Assembly: GCA_025345505.1 (NCBI GenBank)
Contig: JANVCC010000077.1
Location: 7,235,669-7,299,668 of the forward strand
DNA length: 64,000 nt
Reading direction: 5' to 3'
From: Todiramphus chloris collaris
Taxonomy: Eukaryota > Chordata > Aves > Coraciiformes > Alcedinidae
The position numbers were made by a program, and so were the translations under genes. The notes under the pieces are model-generated. The model worked only from the letters and a program-made list of their open reading frames with translations, did no database searches and was not told the origin of the DNA. This document shows, in pieces, positions 51,559 through 63,952 of this stretch. Every line of letters begins with the position of its first letter. Position 1 is the first letter of the stretch.

Positions 51559-51626
51559 GATTGTTATAAACATATTCCTGTCACTTCATGTTGATTGTTA
51601 TAAACAATTTCCTATCACTTCATTGT
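51559..51626. repeat. 34-base imperfect tandem duplication
   Basis: Two adjacent 34-base units, each beginning GATTGTTATAAACA and containing TTCCTRTCACTTCAT, start at 51559 and 51593. They differ at about five positions, so the duplication is not recent. It lies in gene-free DNA. Confidence 0.85.
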
Positions 51627-53280
51627 GTCTTATAGTGAATGTCTTTTTAAATGGGTCTCTTACACCCTTTATTCTCTCTGATGTATTAAGATGGCTTGAT
51701 GTGCTGTTATGTTCCATTTTTGAGAAGCTGGGTGTATTAAAAAACATAATTCCTCTTTAGAAGGTGATTTGTTTGGTTAGTTGGTTGTTGTCTAGGTTTT
51801 ATTTTACTTTTCTCTTTCATTTCCTTGTGGTGTTTGGGCTGAGAGCTGGCAGATGCCAAGCCATGGGTGCTACAAGAAGTATTTTTTAATCCATGTTTTA
51901 GCTTGCATATCAAAGAGCCTTATGGCAACTGAGGTTTGGACACTGCAGGTTACACAGCACTACTTGGGATGAGCAGTGTCCAAGTAATGCACTTGGTTTC
52001 AGAACATGCTGAGGTTGCTGCAACAACTCAGGAACAAGCGTGTTTGCTAAAACCTACTCCAACGTGTCATGCAAAGACAGCCTAGAATTAGATAAATCTG
52101 AAGAATTTAGGCCTGTAAACCTGCAGGAGGCTGCTTAGGATAACAAGTAAATCCAGATTTAAATATTTAAACTTTTAAGTATCTGAACATTAATGTGTAA
52201 ATTGGAGGCCCTGGAAAGCTGTTTGTCATCCTGTACATAAGGTAAGGTAACACAGTTATACTATAGTGTTTTCTCTGCACTTTGTGTCATATTTTACTTC
52301 TGACAAAATCAATTGCTGATCCCTTTTAGTGTATTTATTTAATTATCTCAGTTACTGATGCAAATTAACATAAAATAGGTCTTCTATTGCTGGAAAGGCA
52401 ATATGTAAGAAAAGGACATGTGCTCTTAATTTCTGCATATTTAAGAAATGCTCAAAGAAGAAAAGTCTCTAGGATTTATTAGAAGATATGTTTTTTGCCT
52501 GCAAAATAGCAGGAGTACATCAAGCTTGCTTGCTTAGAAAATGCTGAGAGCATATGTAGAAGTATTACCACAGATGGGGCTTTGTGTTTCATATATAGAC
52601 AGTTGTCTTTGGAGACAGACAGCTAGGACAGAGCTCTTAGCTGGAAACACGATGTTTGGATGAATTGCTGTCTTTTCTTGTGTCCTTTCATGTTTGCTAT
52701 AGTCTTAAATAAAAATGAGCTTATCTGGCTTTGGATAAGAGCAAAAGAGTGGTCAAAAATATTATTCTACTCCAGAAATGAACAGTGCCCTTCAGCTTCA
52801 AGTTTGACCTCAAATGCTCACATTTCTTAGTGTGTGAGTAAGAGGGCAGTATAGGCTTAAACTGTTATTTATTGGTTGGTTGTTTTTTGTAAATAGTGTG
52901 CTTAATACTGTTGTGTGGCTTGAAACAGAGAATTTGTCACCTCATAGGGCAGTCAGATAAATGCAAGGACTGGAAGAGCCTAGTCCCTTCTGATCTAATA
53001 AAATCTTGCTTTGTCTGACAGGAGGTGTAAAATTACTTCCTATTCATCCACACCCCTGCTGAGACTAAAATTAGCCTAAAGAGGTGCTTAATGGCACCTA
53101 CTAACCCATCATATTAATTAAACAGCTTTAAAACATTTACTTTACGGGAAAGCACCTTTTCTTTTATTTGTCATGATTTCTTTTATTTGATGCTGTAGAA
53201 ATGATATATACTAATAACTCTCATGTCACTAATGACTTCAGACATTTTTTTGAGAAACAGCTCCCACACTGTTCTTGACT

Positions 53281-53298
53281 ATATATATATATATATAT
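53281..53298. repeat. (AT)9 microsatellite
   Basis: A pure AT dinucleotide run of 18 bases between TTGACT and CTTTCC. Seen directly. Confidence 0.95.
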
Positions 53299-55012
53299 CT
53301 TTCCATGAAAGTGGTGCTGGCAAAACATCTCCTGCCATCACAGACATTGATAGCTGAGGCAGCCTGGAATGCCAGTTAATTTGGCCCTTACAAATTTTAT
53401 TCTGAATTTTATCTCCTCTGCAGAGGTAAAGTAAAAGAGGGAAAAGGCTGGCTGATGGAAGAAATTATAAGGGTCTGCTTATCATAAGCAACAACAAAAA
53501 AAATCTAACTAATTAACAAAATCTAACAGTGATAAACTATGCTGAAGACAATTGGTGACAATGAATATTAATTTTTTCCTTATCTTCTAGTTTCTTTCAG
53601 TATGACATTGTCTGAAGATTTCACAGATACCGACGAGTACAACCTTCCTGGAGCCTACAGGGCAGAAAATGGTGTTCTGCTAGAGCACCAGAGGAGCAGA
53701 AAATATTAACCAGGTCTCTTCCTTCATAGTCCCATATTTACATTAACACTCTTCTTGTATGTCACAGTGAAATTGGTGCTGCTCTAAATGCATGAGAAAA
53801 AAAAGAGATCTGTGACAGGAAGGTAAAGCTCAGTGGAGGATTGTACCAACATGGATGGGCTGGATAGGAATCTGCACAGGTACAGGAACAATTTCAGGCA
53901 TCTGGTTCCCCATTTTTAGTATCATATTTTAAAAGGAACTGGCTGTGTAAAGGTTTCAATTTACTTTCTAGCTCTTTATGTATACATTTGAAAATTGCTG
54001 GGTTTCTTCGGGGTAAAGATAATATAGATACTCATATTCCCAGACATTTTATAGTACAAATTCCTTTGTGCTTCTTTTTAGCAATTTCAGTAATGCTCAC
54101 AGCTGTAGATGTGTCTTTGACAAAAGCCTGAGGGGTTCACACACCTTGTGCTTCTGTGGCTACATCTTTCTAGCAAATGTTACCTTTTTTTTTTTCCTGT
54201 TTTGCTTCCTACAAGTAATGAAAAAGACATTTTCCTCTTTTTAAACTGTGTTATTCACAGCTAGCCCATTATTTTTGTACTAATTTCTTTAATATTTTGA
54301 GATTTTCCTTGAAAGTCTAATTTGACTGAGGGTGGGATCCTATACTTCCACTCTCTCATCCAGTGAAATGGTATCAAAGAGTATAACAGGCTTATGCTTT
54401 TGGTCTGGATTCAAAGATGTCCAAGTCAACTTAAGAAATGCAGAGTCAGGAAGTGAGAAGGGTCAGTGCTGTCCATCCCCCTGGGAACATTAATTTTATG
54501 AAAGGATGATTCTGAGTCAATACATGATGACAAGAGTAAAACTTTATTCAAAACAGCTATCTGCAGATGCTTGCCTGTGCCAGCAAAGCACACGCAGTTG
54601 CTTTCAGAAACAATGCCATGTAACATAGTCATCCGTATACATTCTTGGCATTCAGTCCCTGGAGTATGGCTGAAGCATTCTGTACTAAGGAAATAAGCCT
54701 AATTTAGGAAAAAACCCAGCAGAAATACCTACTACTGATAAGTTATTGAAAGCACATCTCAGGATCCCATGCCAGTTGGCATGCTGCATTATTGACCAGA
54801 TTTTCATCAAAAGGATTTGAATAATTTTGAAGTGGGATGCAGGAACATATACTTGGGTTGAAATAACTATCGAAAAAGCTTTATATTAAATAGCTACTCA
54901 TCTACAGTTATTGAGACAGTCTACCCTTCCTAAAGTCCTTTCACTAGCTTGGATTCACAAAACTGAAACCCTGTAAACTTGCTGAAAAGTACTAGATTTT
55001 GTTGTGTGCATT

Positions 55013-55042
55013 AAAAAAAAAAAAACAAAACAGAAAAAAAAA
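55013..55042. repeat. A-rich tract
   Basis: A run of 13 A is followed by ACAAAACAG and nine more A. It is a low-complexity A-rich stretch; no retroposon body was recognised immediately upstream. Confidence 0.8.
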
Positions 55043-56788
55043 CCTTTTTAGAAATGATGAATGGTTGAATTCACACTAATTGTCTGTTACACTGTAACTT
55101 GCATTTACAGATTCCCACTGTGATATAAAAGCTGAAAGTCTTTTTCCTTCAGCTGGTTAATATATTCAGAGTCTTTTAACTATGGCTGGAAGTGATGAAA
55201 ACATGTCATTTTTCTGACATGTATTCTCAACCAAGAACTCTTTACTTGTCTTTTGCAAGTACAATAGACTGTCTATAATAATATCTCAGCTCTAGCTGTG
55301 GTATTTATGAAGCAGATGCTCATGTTAGTCATCAACTCTTGCTCATATTAGTATGCCTTAGATATACCAGCATCTCACTGAAGACAGTGAAATTTTTCAT
55401 GGCATAGGTACACTCCAACATGAATTGGGGCTGTATTATCCAGTCCTTTGTGGCACGATCTATGCCCAAGGCAGAATATAAAATACTCCCGGAGAATGTA
55501 GCAAAAGAAAGTGGAGAAATGTATCTAAAACATATTTTGTAGGTAGCATTCACAATGTATTTAGGAATGGCTACCATATCTCTCCAGTTACTCTGGGCTT
55601 TTGTGTTTCTTCTGTGGAATGGACATGTTTTTGTTTTTCTTTTCTGGACAGAAGGTAGATTTTTTCTTTTTAAAGTTTTGTTTACATGTAAATGGAAACA
55701 ACAAAAGGAAAATTCATAAAAAATTGTTATTTCATGTATCATTTCAAACCCTTACATCACAATTTTATAGATGTTTGTAGGTTCAGCTGGAGCACTTATC
55801 TTAGAAATGATGGCCTATTTAGGGCACTCTATTGACATTGGGAACAAGCAGAATATATAGCTAAGTAGCTATAGAGGAATGGATATGTACACTAGGGTAG
55901 AAAATGTTCAATGTATAGAAGCAAAACACTGTTGTGGTACCATGTATCCTTGCCTTTAAGTTTGACAGCCCAGACTTGTGCTCCAGTGGCTTCTCCTGTT
56001 CTTTACAGATGTTGGATTCCAGCTGCCCTGTGACCTTGTTCTGCAAACACTGCCGAGTATAATGCTCAAAGCTGAGCTCCCTGGGCCACGTCAGAATGGT
56101 CCTTCATCCAAATCCACAGAGCAACGTCTGCATGCCCATTTACAGTGCCCCAGGTACGTGAATCCTGAGGTGGTGTTTGTGAAATGCTGTGAATTGTCTC
56201 AGAAAGAAAGAATATTACTGCAACACACAACTACTTTCGAAGTCTTTTCCTGGCCCATTTAGTTTCAGAACAGTTGTGGTTAAAGCTTAGCCTGTGTATT
56301 TTCAGTGATTTGCCTCAGTTGCTGGAAATAGCGCTGCATATGACATATGTGGAAGAGAATTAGTTTAAAGGCTGTACAGTAAAGTGATTATTTCAGGTAT
56401 TGTCATTTTATCTTTCTCTCATGAGCATGAATTTATGCATCTACAGAAAGAGCAGCGAAGGATCATGATTACTAGAAATATTCACCTTCTAGCTGAGATT
56501 GCAGTGAAATGATTTAATTCATTTTAAAATAGGACTTTTTTAGAAAGTAAGCTGACAAAATGGAGAAGGTTCACTACAAAGCTACAAAAATTATTCAGGC
56601 TATGGAAAACCTAGCAAATATTTAGAGGCTTAATTAGCTCTCTTCTTTAAAAGAAATTTAGAAGTTATACGATCAGCCTACAAATACTTAGTTGTTCCTA
56701 GTGACAGCTCCTTTCTCTCTCACACAAAAGCATTACAAGATCCATCCAAACTACTCAGTGCCTAAATGTAAGAAACAATATTTCTAAT

Positions 56789-56790
<2 letters not shown>

Positions 56791-56842
<52 letters not shown>
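56791..56842. repeat. (GATA)13 microsatellite
   Basis: Thirteen perfect GATA units without interruption, 52 bases. Perfect tetranucleotide arrays of this length are usually length-polymorphic between individuals. It lies in gene-free DNA. Confidence 0.97.
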
Positions 56843-57306
56843 CCTGGCCAAAAGCAAAATGGATTCCTGAAATATTTAAATCAAGATCACTGGTTTACTG
56901 GAAGGAGGAACTTATCTCGACCACAGCTTGATCCAGGCTAAGGGACATTCACCAACGAGGATATCCAAAAGGTCAGTCTGAAGGAGGAGGTATGATGATA
57001 ACAATTCTTTCTGCCCTTGTAATCTGTGACTATATATAAGGGAGATAGATAGGTAGTAGAGAACAGAGCTTATTTGGAATAGACACTATTTTACAGCCTG
57101 CTAAAAGACTTCAAGGCCAAAGTGAATTCCATAATAATGGCAATTAAAGCATAGCTGGCTATCTTTCCACATTAGGCTTTTGAGTTAATCATGTAAAGGT
57201 CATTATTAATGCCACTCAAGAACAGCAGAACATGTAAAACCACCTCTGACAAAAATGGGTTGCAAATCTCACCTTTCTCACTAGTAAACTAAAAAGTGGG
57301 TTTTAT

Positions 57307-57335
57307 ATGTGTATATATATATATTTTTTTTTTTA
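57307..57335. repeat. TA/T-rich low-complexity tract
   Basis: Alternating TA units (TATATGTGTATATATATATA) run into 11 or so T residues. Seen directly; no further meaning is apparent. Confidence 0.8.
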
Positions 57336-58249
57336 ACTGTACATGTTGTTTTTAAAAGAGTCACTACTGTATAATTTGAGGTCCATTCCTACATATCTAA
57401 AATATTTTACTAGAATTTCAGGGGTACACATAGTTTGTACTTGAAATTGTATCACTGAAATAAAAAGATATCACTAGGTTCATTTATCTTTTACTTCAGA
57501 AAAGTAAATAAATACTGAAGAGAGATCAATAAATACTGCCTGAGTAGGCAGGTAGACAGACAAAGAAATCAAATAATTTTGAAAGTATGATGCATAAAAT
57601 AGGTAGCATAAAATATGATTATTTAAAAACTGAAAGCAATTGTACTTCTGTTTTAAAGTCGTATTGATAGAGTTGCTAGCCACTATTCCATACGCTTTGC
57701 CAAATTTGTGATGAAAAGCAATATTTTCTTCATTCTTTGTAGAGAAGCTGTTTCTATTCAAATACATAGTAAAAGTTCTAATTATTAAACCTTTCTTCTC
57801 TTCTTTTGTGCTCCTGTTGCATAATTTTATATCCCTTGGTAGCCCTTTTCTTTCACCTTTTCTCCATAATTAGGAAGCAGACTTGAATATCTGTTCATAG
57901 AGCAGGACCTACATTGTCAGGGATTGAGTCTCTTGCAGAGGATGAGCTCTCTGTTGTGCCTCCGCAAGGAACATGCTGCCAATTATTTTGAGGGAAGAGC
58001 TGGCTTACAGTAAACATCTCTCTTTTGATGGTGACAGACTTAGCTAGGATTGTGAAATAATAAATCTTATAGAAAGATGAGGTGACCAAATTAGTGAAGG
58101 AGAAATCACTCCTGTTAGGTACTAAGAAATTTGGTGACAAAGCCAAAATCTCTAAAACCTGGAAGTTTTTATCCATCACTTGGATAATACTATTTTGCAT
58201 TATTAGACCATTTCATGTCTTCAAGAGGAATGATAGATGTTTCTTCGTT

Positions 58250-58429
58250 CTCCTAATGGCTGTATGAAGTGGGTGAGCATTATCTCGGCTTTACAGATGG
58301 GCAAAGGATACAGAGAGGTTGAATGATTTCTCTCAGACCATGGTGTGAATCAATGTCAGAACCGGGAATAGGATCAAGAAGTGCCTGGGAGTACATCCCC
58401 ATGCTGAAACCACTCAACCACACTGTACC
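58250..58429 (-). mobile_element. MIR SINE (tRNA-derived CORE-SINE), about the 5' two thirds
   Basis: Read on the plus strand, the order TATGAAGTGGGTGAGCATTA, GGCTTTACAGATGGGCAAAG, ACAGAGAGGTTGAATGATTT, TCAGAACCGGGAATAGGATC and GCTGAAACCACTCAACCACA follows the reverse complement of the MIR consensus (tatgaggtaggtactatta, ttttacagatgaggaaac, cagagaggttaagtgactt, cagagccgggattcgaac, gctcttaaccacta). The core and most of the tRNA-related head are present; the 3' end of the element is lost or too diverged. Divergence is high, as expected for a family that was active before birds and mammals separated or early in amniotes. It is non-coding. Confidence 0.8.
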
Positions 58430-60776
58430 CATCACAAGAAATGGAAATTAATTTTTAATATTGCTCTTTCTAAAGTGAGATTTTGGATTTTAGAAAAATT
58501 AAATATTTATTTCATTATGTATGACTTCATAAGTATATAATTTATACCAGATAGATTTATTGCCTTTATTTCCCCATGATAATTATATAGTCTTTGTTGA
58601 TCTAATGGGCTTGTCATTTTTAGTAATGTATCCATCTGCCCAAAGAAACAGCATTATTTGCCTGTTATGTACTTAGGAACAGAGTGGAACAGTATGCACA
58701 TAAAAATTACACTGAGCTTCAATATTAAAATGAAAGGGTTTTCCTTCTCCTAAACGCAGATTAAATATACTAAATTAATTTACAACTACTTCAGTTTTCT
58801 AAGTAAATTTAATCCTCTGATATTTATCAGGCTGGCAGCATTGGAGTCCTCTGTTTACTTAAAATATTGAATATTTAAACTGCTGATATGTAGCAATGAC
58901 GCCAGCAGATTGTAAAGAATTTACAAACATTATTCAGGCTGCCTTTAGCAGGAAGAAAAAAGCACTCAGTGCTCCTGACTGGATGGTCATTCAGACCTAT
59001 GTACAGGGTAGTATTTAAAACTGCCTGGGAGAGGGAGCATTCAGGATTGAGACAACTACAGTAAGAGAGGTTTTTCCTTAGTTCCAGCAATCTCCTTTTA
59101 CTTCAGAAACTCATGAATTACTTCACTGCTGATACTATGACACTGAAGCCTCTGCAGCCATGGCATCACCATAAATGTAAATTTAAAATTCCAGACCTTT
59201 TGCCTAGTCAGCCTCAAAATTAATTTATTTCCATGACTCCATTTATTTTTATCAAACTTGTCTCTTCCCAGGTCACATGTCTCCTACTTTCCCTGTTCAG
59301 AACTTAGTCTCGGTCTCCTTGCCCAGCAAGTCTAAGACTCCTCTTGTGTCACAGGCCAGTCTTGGGTCCTTAACATGTTTTTTTTCTGCATCTTACTTTG
59401 TATAAATAGTATGTAGGAAACTGGGAAAACTGTGACATTGAACATAGAGACTGTAAAAGTATCCTGACATTTTCCACAAATGAATATTGCATTTTCAGCT
59501 AAAAATAAGCACTATTGTGTTGTTCACACCTGCATTATTATGCTCATGATAAATTTGAAGCATCCTACAGGTGCATTCAGCCAGAGTCAAAAGGAGGGCC
59601 CTGCTGAGTGTTTTTATATAAATGTGTCCTTTAAAGGTTAAGTACGAATGAAAGGATGTAGCATTTTTGTTCAATTACACTGATGTATTAAAGACAGCAT
59701 TGCTATCATATAATTAAAGCCAAGTAACATCTTAGGAAAAAACAAGGATTGAGGAAGGGGGAAATAGTGACATAGAGAAATCTGGACCCTATGTAAATAC
59801 AGGAAAAAAAGACAAGAGCGGAAAGGCTGAATGGGCTGCATTGTGAATGATCTATTGATTGTCATCCTGCTTTTGTTACTTTCTCTTTTGGTCCCAAATG
59901 AGACTTCATCAGTCTGCGTCCATGCTCATTCCCCTCCCCTGCTCACCAAATTTCTGCTTAGCCTTGCAAGGGTCAGAATTAATTATGGAAAGAAGAGATT
60001 CTTATCTGTTTCCCTCCCTTGATACCCCCATTGGTGCTCTGTTCTGCTCCAGGCAGCCTATGAACACTTGTGAGGAAGAATTTGGCCAGCATGCTACCAA
60101 AAGAGAAAGAATTTAAATGGGAGAAAAGTAATGCAGATTGCTAAGAACTACCTGTCAAGTAGTCCCAGGGTGACAGATTAGTGCTGCTATTTACTGTTGC
60201 AGTAGATGCACCTAAACCTTTGCCACAGAGCTTAGTGTGAACAAGATACCCAAGATAACAACTACAGGTGGTAAGTGGTAAGAATAGTAGCCCCCCTTCT
60301 TCCTTACCTGATAAACGGTGCATAGAGGGGACACATAAAAAGTTAAAAGACTGGAGAAATCAATCTGTTTATGATAGTATTTTTTTCACTTCATGTTATC
60401 TTGTATTTCTCTTATAATAGGTGAGGTGTATTTTTCTTTTTCTTTGGTCTTGTACTACATATTAAAGTCCTTATCTTTCTTGTTTACAATACAATTTGAC
60501 TGATGATAAGTCAGGGACCTGCAATTTGAACTCCTCATTGTAACTGGCCTGACATCTCTTTCTCATTTATAGTGTAGTTTGATTGACAGTAAGACAGGGG
60601 ATTGGCAGCTGGTTAGTTTGTTTTTCCCTGAACGCATATTTCTAGCTAAGAAAAGAAATCTATTCCTAAATAGTCTGGTAGCTAATTTGTACAGCATTCT
60701 AAAAGGGTAATATACCGCAGCATTATTATTAATACTGTTCTTTGGCTTCGTAACAATTTCACTTCTAAGATGATGG

Positions 60777-60840
60777 TTTTCTTTTTCCTTCTCTTTTCCT
60801 TCTCTGCTTTTCCTTCTCCTCCTTTCCTTTCTCTTCTGCC
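60777..60840. repeat. Polypyrimidine (CT-rich) tract
   Basis: About 64 bases consisting almost only of C and T in CTTTTCC and CCTTCTC units. The opposite strand encodes a lysine/glutamate/arginine-rich frame that is a composition artefact. Confidence 0.85.
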
Positions 60841-61482
60841 AATTGTATTTCTATTTTTCATCAACATTATGAAAGCATTGTAGAATTACAGTTTATGTAT
60901 GAAGAACAGTTACGTTGGTTCTCAACAATTTTTCTTGTTAAGCATTAGAAAAGCTATCATCTGCTTTGCAAAACAATGTCCGGGTACTTTAACTGGGATG
61001 TTTGGGGAAATCTTTTCTTTGGTTGCTTCTTGTGCATTGTTGACTGTAGCCAGTCAGGGTACCTTCTTTATTTTTTAGAGAATGAATTCTGGCACTCACT
61101 GTGTTGTTGGTAAGTGTCATGCCTATATAAATGCACTTTCTCCAACACTTGGCACACTACTGTCTTCCACTAGTGGGTATCAAGTCAAAGTCAGCATAGT
61201 TTGTGGTGCTGTAATGGCAAAAGGATAGTTTGCAGTGACCTTCTCCAAAACTTGGTCAGGAATCAATGTCAAAAAGGTCCATCAAACATCCCCTCTGTAA
61301 GCAGAATAACAACCTGTCAGGATGTCTAATCTGTAGCTCCCCTGAAATGTCCAAAAGCAGAGGAAAGTGAGAGTATAGAAAATATCTAACCTAGAAAACC
61401 AGTTTTCTTTAGGAAAAAAACCCACAACAGCAGCAGATATTTGCATATTAACGTTGCTCTGCAGTTTCACTCTGATTTTTAG

Positions 61483-61514
61483 GTGCTTTCAATTGGATGT
61501 GCTTTCAATTGGAT
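61483..61514. repeat. 16-base perfect tandem duplication
   Basis: GTGCTTTCAATTGGAT occurs twice in direct contact (61483-61498 and 61499-61514) without a difference, followed by a partial third unit (ATGCTT). Probably a young slippage or repair duplication. Confidence 0.9.
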
Positions 61515-61541
61515 ATGCTTCATGAGTGAAGCCACTGTGGA

Positions 61542-61576
61542 GGGGGGTTGAAGGGCAAGGGAGAAGGGTTCATGGG
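61542..61576 (+). other. Predicted G-quadruplex motif
   Basis: Five G runs of three or more lie on the plus strand (six G at 61542-61547; GGG at 61553, 61559, 61566 and 61574) with loops TTGAA, CAA, AGAA and TTCAT, all five bases or fewer. This meets the usual G3+ N1-7 rule with one spare run. It sits 28 bases after the 16-base tandem duplication, in otherwise AT-rich DNA with no gene nearby. Confidence 0.8.
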
Positions 61577-63813
61577 CAGGAAATCAATAACGGTGCAATT
61601 CCCTGCATGAGGCAGCAGATTCTGCAGCCTCTTATAAGTCCATTATTCACATCTGCTCTGGTGTCCCTGGTTTGCAGGGTACTGCTTGTGTTATAAAGGG
61701 CATATTCTTCATCTCCCCTACACACCCTCACAAGATGCATTTAGTTAAAGAATTAATACAATTACAGAGGAATAGATGTCAATAATTTTGTAGAGCGCCC
61801 ATGAATTTTTTAACTAGATGGATATGATCTCTTCAGAGTTTAAACATGTCACCTTTGCAGGAAAATATTTTGTGTACAATTATTGGAAAGGTTTTCTCCA
61901 GTCATTGAGCAAATATGCTGCTCAGAACGAGTTTCAAAATTCTTCACAAAGAATCCAGTCAGCTATATCATATAAATATGCTTGAGGGGTGGGAGACTGA
62001 ACAAGAAAAAGTATAAATTGCTCTTGAGCTACAGAGGAACAAAAAGTAGAACAGGTCTGTTTGTGTCTATGCTTGTTACTAAAGGATGAAAGGGTGTGAA
62101 AAAAAAAATTTAAACTGATGTTGAAAAGACATGAGACTGCAAAATTCTAATGCAAAAATATTCAGTAGAACAAGAAGCCTAAAATGAGAGCTAAAGGCAC
62201 TAAGCCAAAGGATTGAAATGTAAAGTTTGTTCATGGTGGAGAGAAAAATATTTATTCCTTGTTTTCTATTCCAAATAAATTTCTTTCTGATGCTGTAATC
62301 TCATGCGGCTGTTTATTCTAACCTGTGCCTTTGCTTATTCCCTTTTCTCTTCTAAAATTCATTGCAGCTAGTGGTGCATTTAATCAGCCTTTTTCTTGGA
62401 TGATGCCAAACAGGAAGCGTCTTCTCATCAAACACCTGAACTAGGTAATTCCCCCAGTTAAACACCAGCATTTTGGACATGCAAGATTAACACAATAGGA
62501 AAAATTAAAGGGGAAGCAAATAAATTTCAAAGATACTCAAGGCTAATATAAGGTGGAACTGAGCTCTGTACTTACATAGAAAGCTGTTGGTTTTAGTAAA
62601 TTCATTCAGTGTACAGCATTCAGATAGTGATATTTACTATCATCTTTTTTTAATTAACTACTGATGGACTTTTGAGTCACAATAGTAGCCACTTATGGGA
62701 TAGAAGATACAATTGTCCTTGCCACCTTTCCGGATCCATTTACAGCGAGTGGTTTCTACTCCATGACTAGGAGCTAAGGCAGCTACAAGCTAGAAAATGG
62801 AAGCATTTATGAACTTTGTCTTTTTTTTTCATCCTGGGGATGCCCTAAGCTGTGCTTTCACTAGTAGTTAAATGTCAAAAATGTTGTTAATTATAGAATA
62901 CCCCCTAGTAAAAAAAATGGAAAAATAGACTATTTTGTCCACTGGGGAACTGTAGCGGAAGACTGCAGTACAGGAAAGAAGGCAGCAAAACCAAAATTGG
63001 AAACTCTTAATTTTTTTAATATGAATGCTTTCCAAAATGACTATACAAAAAGGGAAAATAAAAATAACAGCTTGTGGACAGAGAGCAGCAAGAAAATGTG
63101 GAAACATCTTCCCTGTTCAGTAGTCTATTCCTAGGGAACATTAATTTGCTTCAATATGTGAAGACAATAGCAAAATATACTATTTTTATTGTCACCTCTC
63201 TAATAAACTGCCAAACAAAGAGCTTCCTCAGACTTATTAACATTTAGCCATTAAAAAGTATCACAGGTGACATTTATTCTTTTTTTTCTCCCATACTTCC
63301 AATTCTCATGTCCAAGTTATATGTTCATAGTTTTAAATAACAGGGAACTTATGTCTGTGTGAAAACCTTTTCCGTCATCCTTGTATTCCTACAAATAGAG
63401 ATTCTTGCTGGTTTTTTTTTGTTAATCTAATATAATACATCCCAGATAGTACAATAATTGAAATACAGATTTGGGTGGGCTTTTATAACTGGTGACTCCC
63501 TTTTTTACATTACTTTTTCACTTTTAAGGAGGAAAAGGATACAGCTAGGCAGAAAAGACAATTTTTACTCTTTCCACCACTACTGGTGAAGCATACTGAT
63601 GTTACAGGATTGAAAGAATTGACTTTCAGCTTTGAGAGGTTATAAATAGAAGGCATTGTCATTGTCTATCAGCTCTCCTGCAAAGGAGAGGTAACTGAGT
63701 AGATGAATAAAATATTGGCATTAAAAAACATTTAAAGTGAAATCTCAAAGTGGCTGATAGATATGTCTATAGCAGTCCTGTCAGCTCATGCTCCAAGTAG
63801 TAACTGCTTCCGG

Positions 63814-63868
63814 TTTTTTTTTTTTCTTTTTCTTTTTTTTTTTCTTCTCTTTTTTTTTTTTATTTTTT
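63814..63868. repeat. T-rich low-complexity tract
   Basis: About 55 bases of T runs separated by single C residues and one A. It is followed by AC-rich sequence (AAAAAACCCACCCCAAAACC). It lies about 85 bases before the CR1 fragment at the window end, but it is on the wrong side of unique sequence to be that element's tail. Confidence 0.85.
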
Positions 63869-63952
63869 AAGTATTATTTTCTAAGAAGTAAAAAACCCAC
63901 CCCAAAACCAAAATACTTGAGTTTGGGGAGAGTGTGGAAGTGTCCCATGTTT

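Larger units (their letters stand above)
42976..58249. other. Intergenic stretch, no gene recognised
   Basis: 15 kb of AT-rich DNA with simple repeats (listed separately) but no CR1 copy and no coding exon that I recognise. Candidate frames examined include a 111-codon plus-strand frame at 48709-49044 and a 136-codon minus-strand frame at 55332-55742. Neither resembles a known family, and frames of this length are expected by chance over this much AT-rich sequence. The stretch 46380-46760 has a texture (AT-rich, repeat-free, no slippage tracts) that could be a conserved noncoding element, but this cannot be shown without alignment. Confidence 0.6.
58430..63952. other. Intergenic stretch, no gene recognised
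   Basis: 5.5 kb of AT-rich DNA. It contains a pyrimidine-rich tract at 60777-60840, a 16-base tandem duplication at 61483-61514, a G-quadruplex motif at 61542-61576 and a T-rich tract at 63814-63868. No coding exon, in particular no GC-rich first exon of the kind expected for ATRNL1, was found. Confidence 0.65.

Noticed and set aside
54768..54783. 16-base palindrome CATGCCAGTTGGCATG
   Set aside because: Seven pairs around two bases is expected several times by chance in a window of this size, and it does not meet the p53 site consensus.
55332..55742. 136-codon minus-strand open frame
   Set aside because: It has no recognisable domain, has mixed hydrophobic and basic composition, and no promoter or splice context. 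One or two frames of this length are expected by chance in 64 kb of AT-rich DNA.
60682..60867. Basic lysine/glutamate-rich minus-strand open frame
   Set aside because: It is produced by the polypyrimidine tract on the plus strand.
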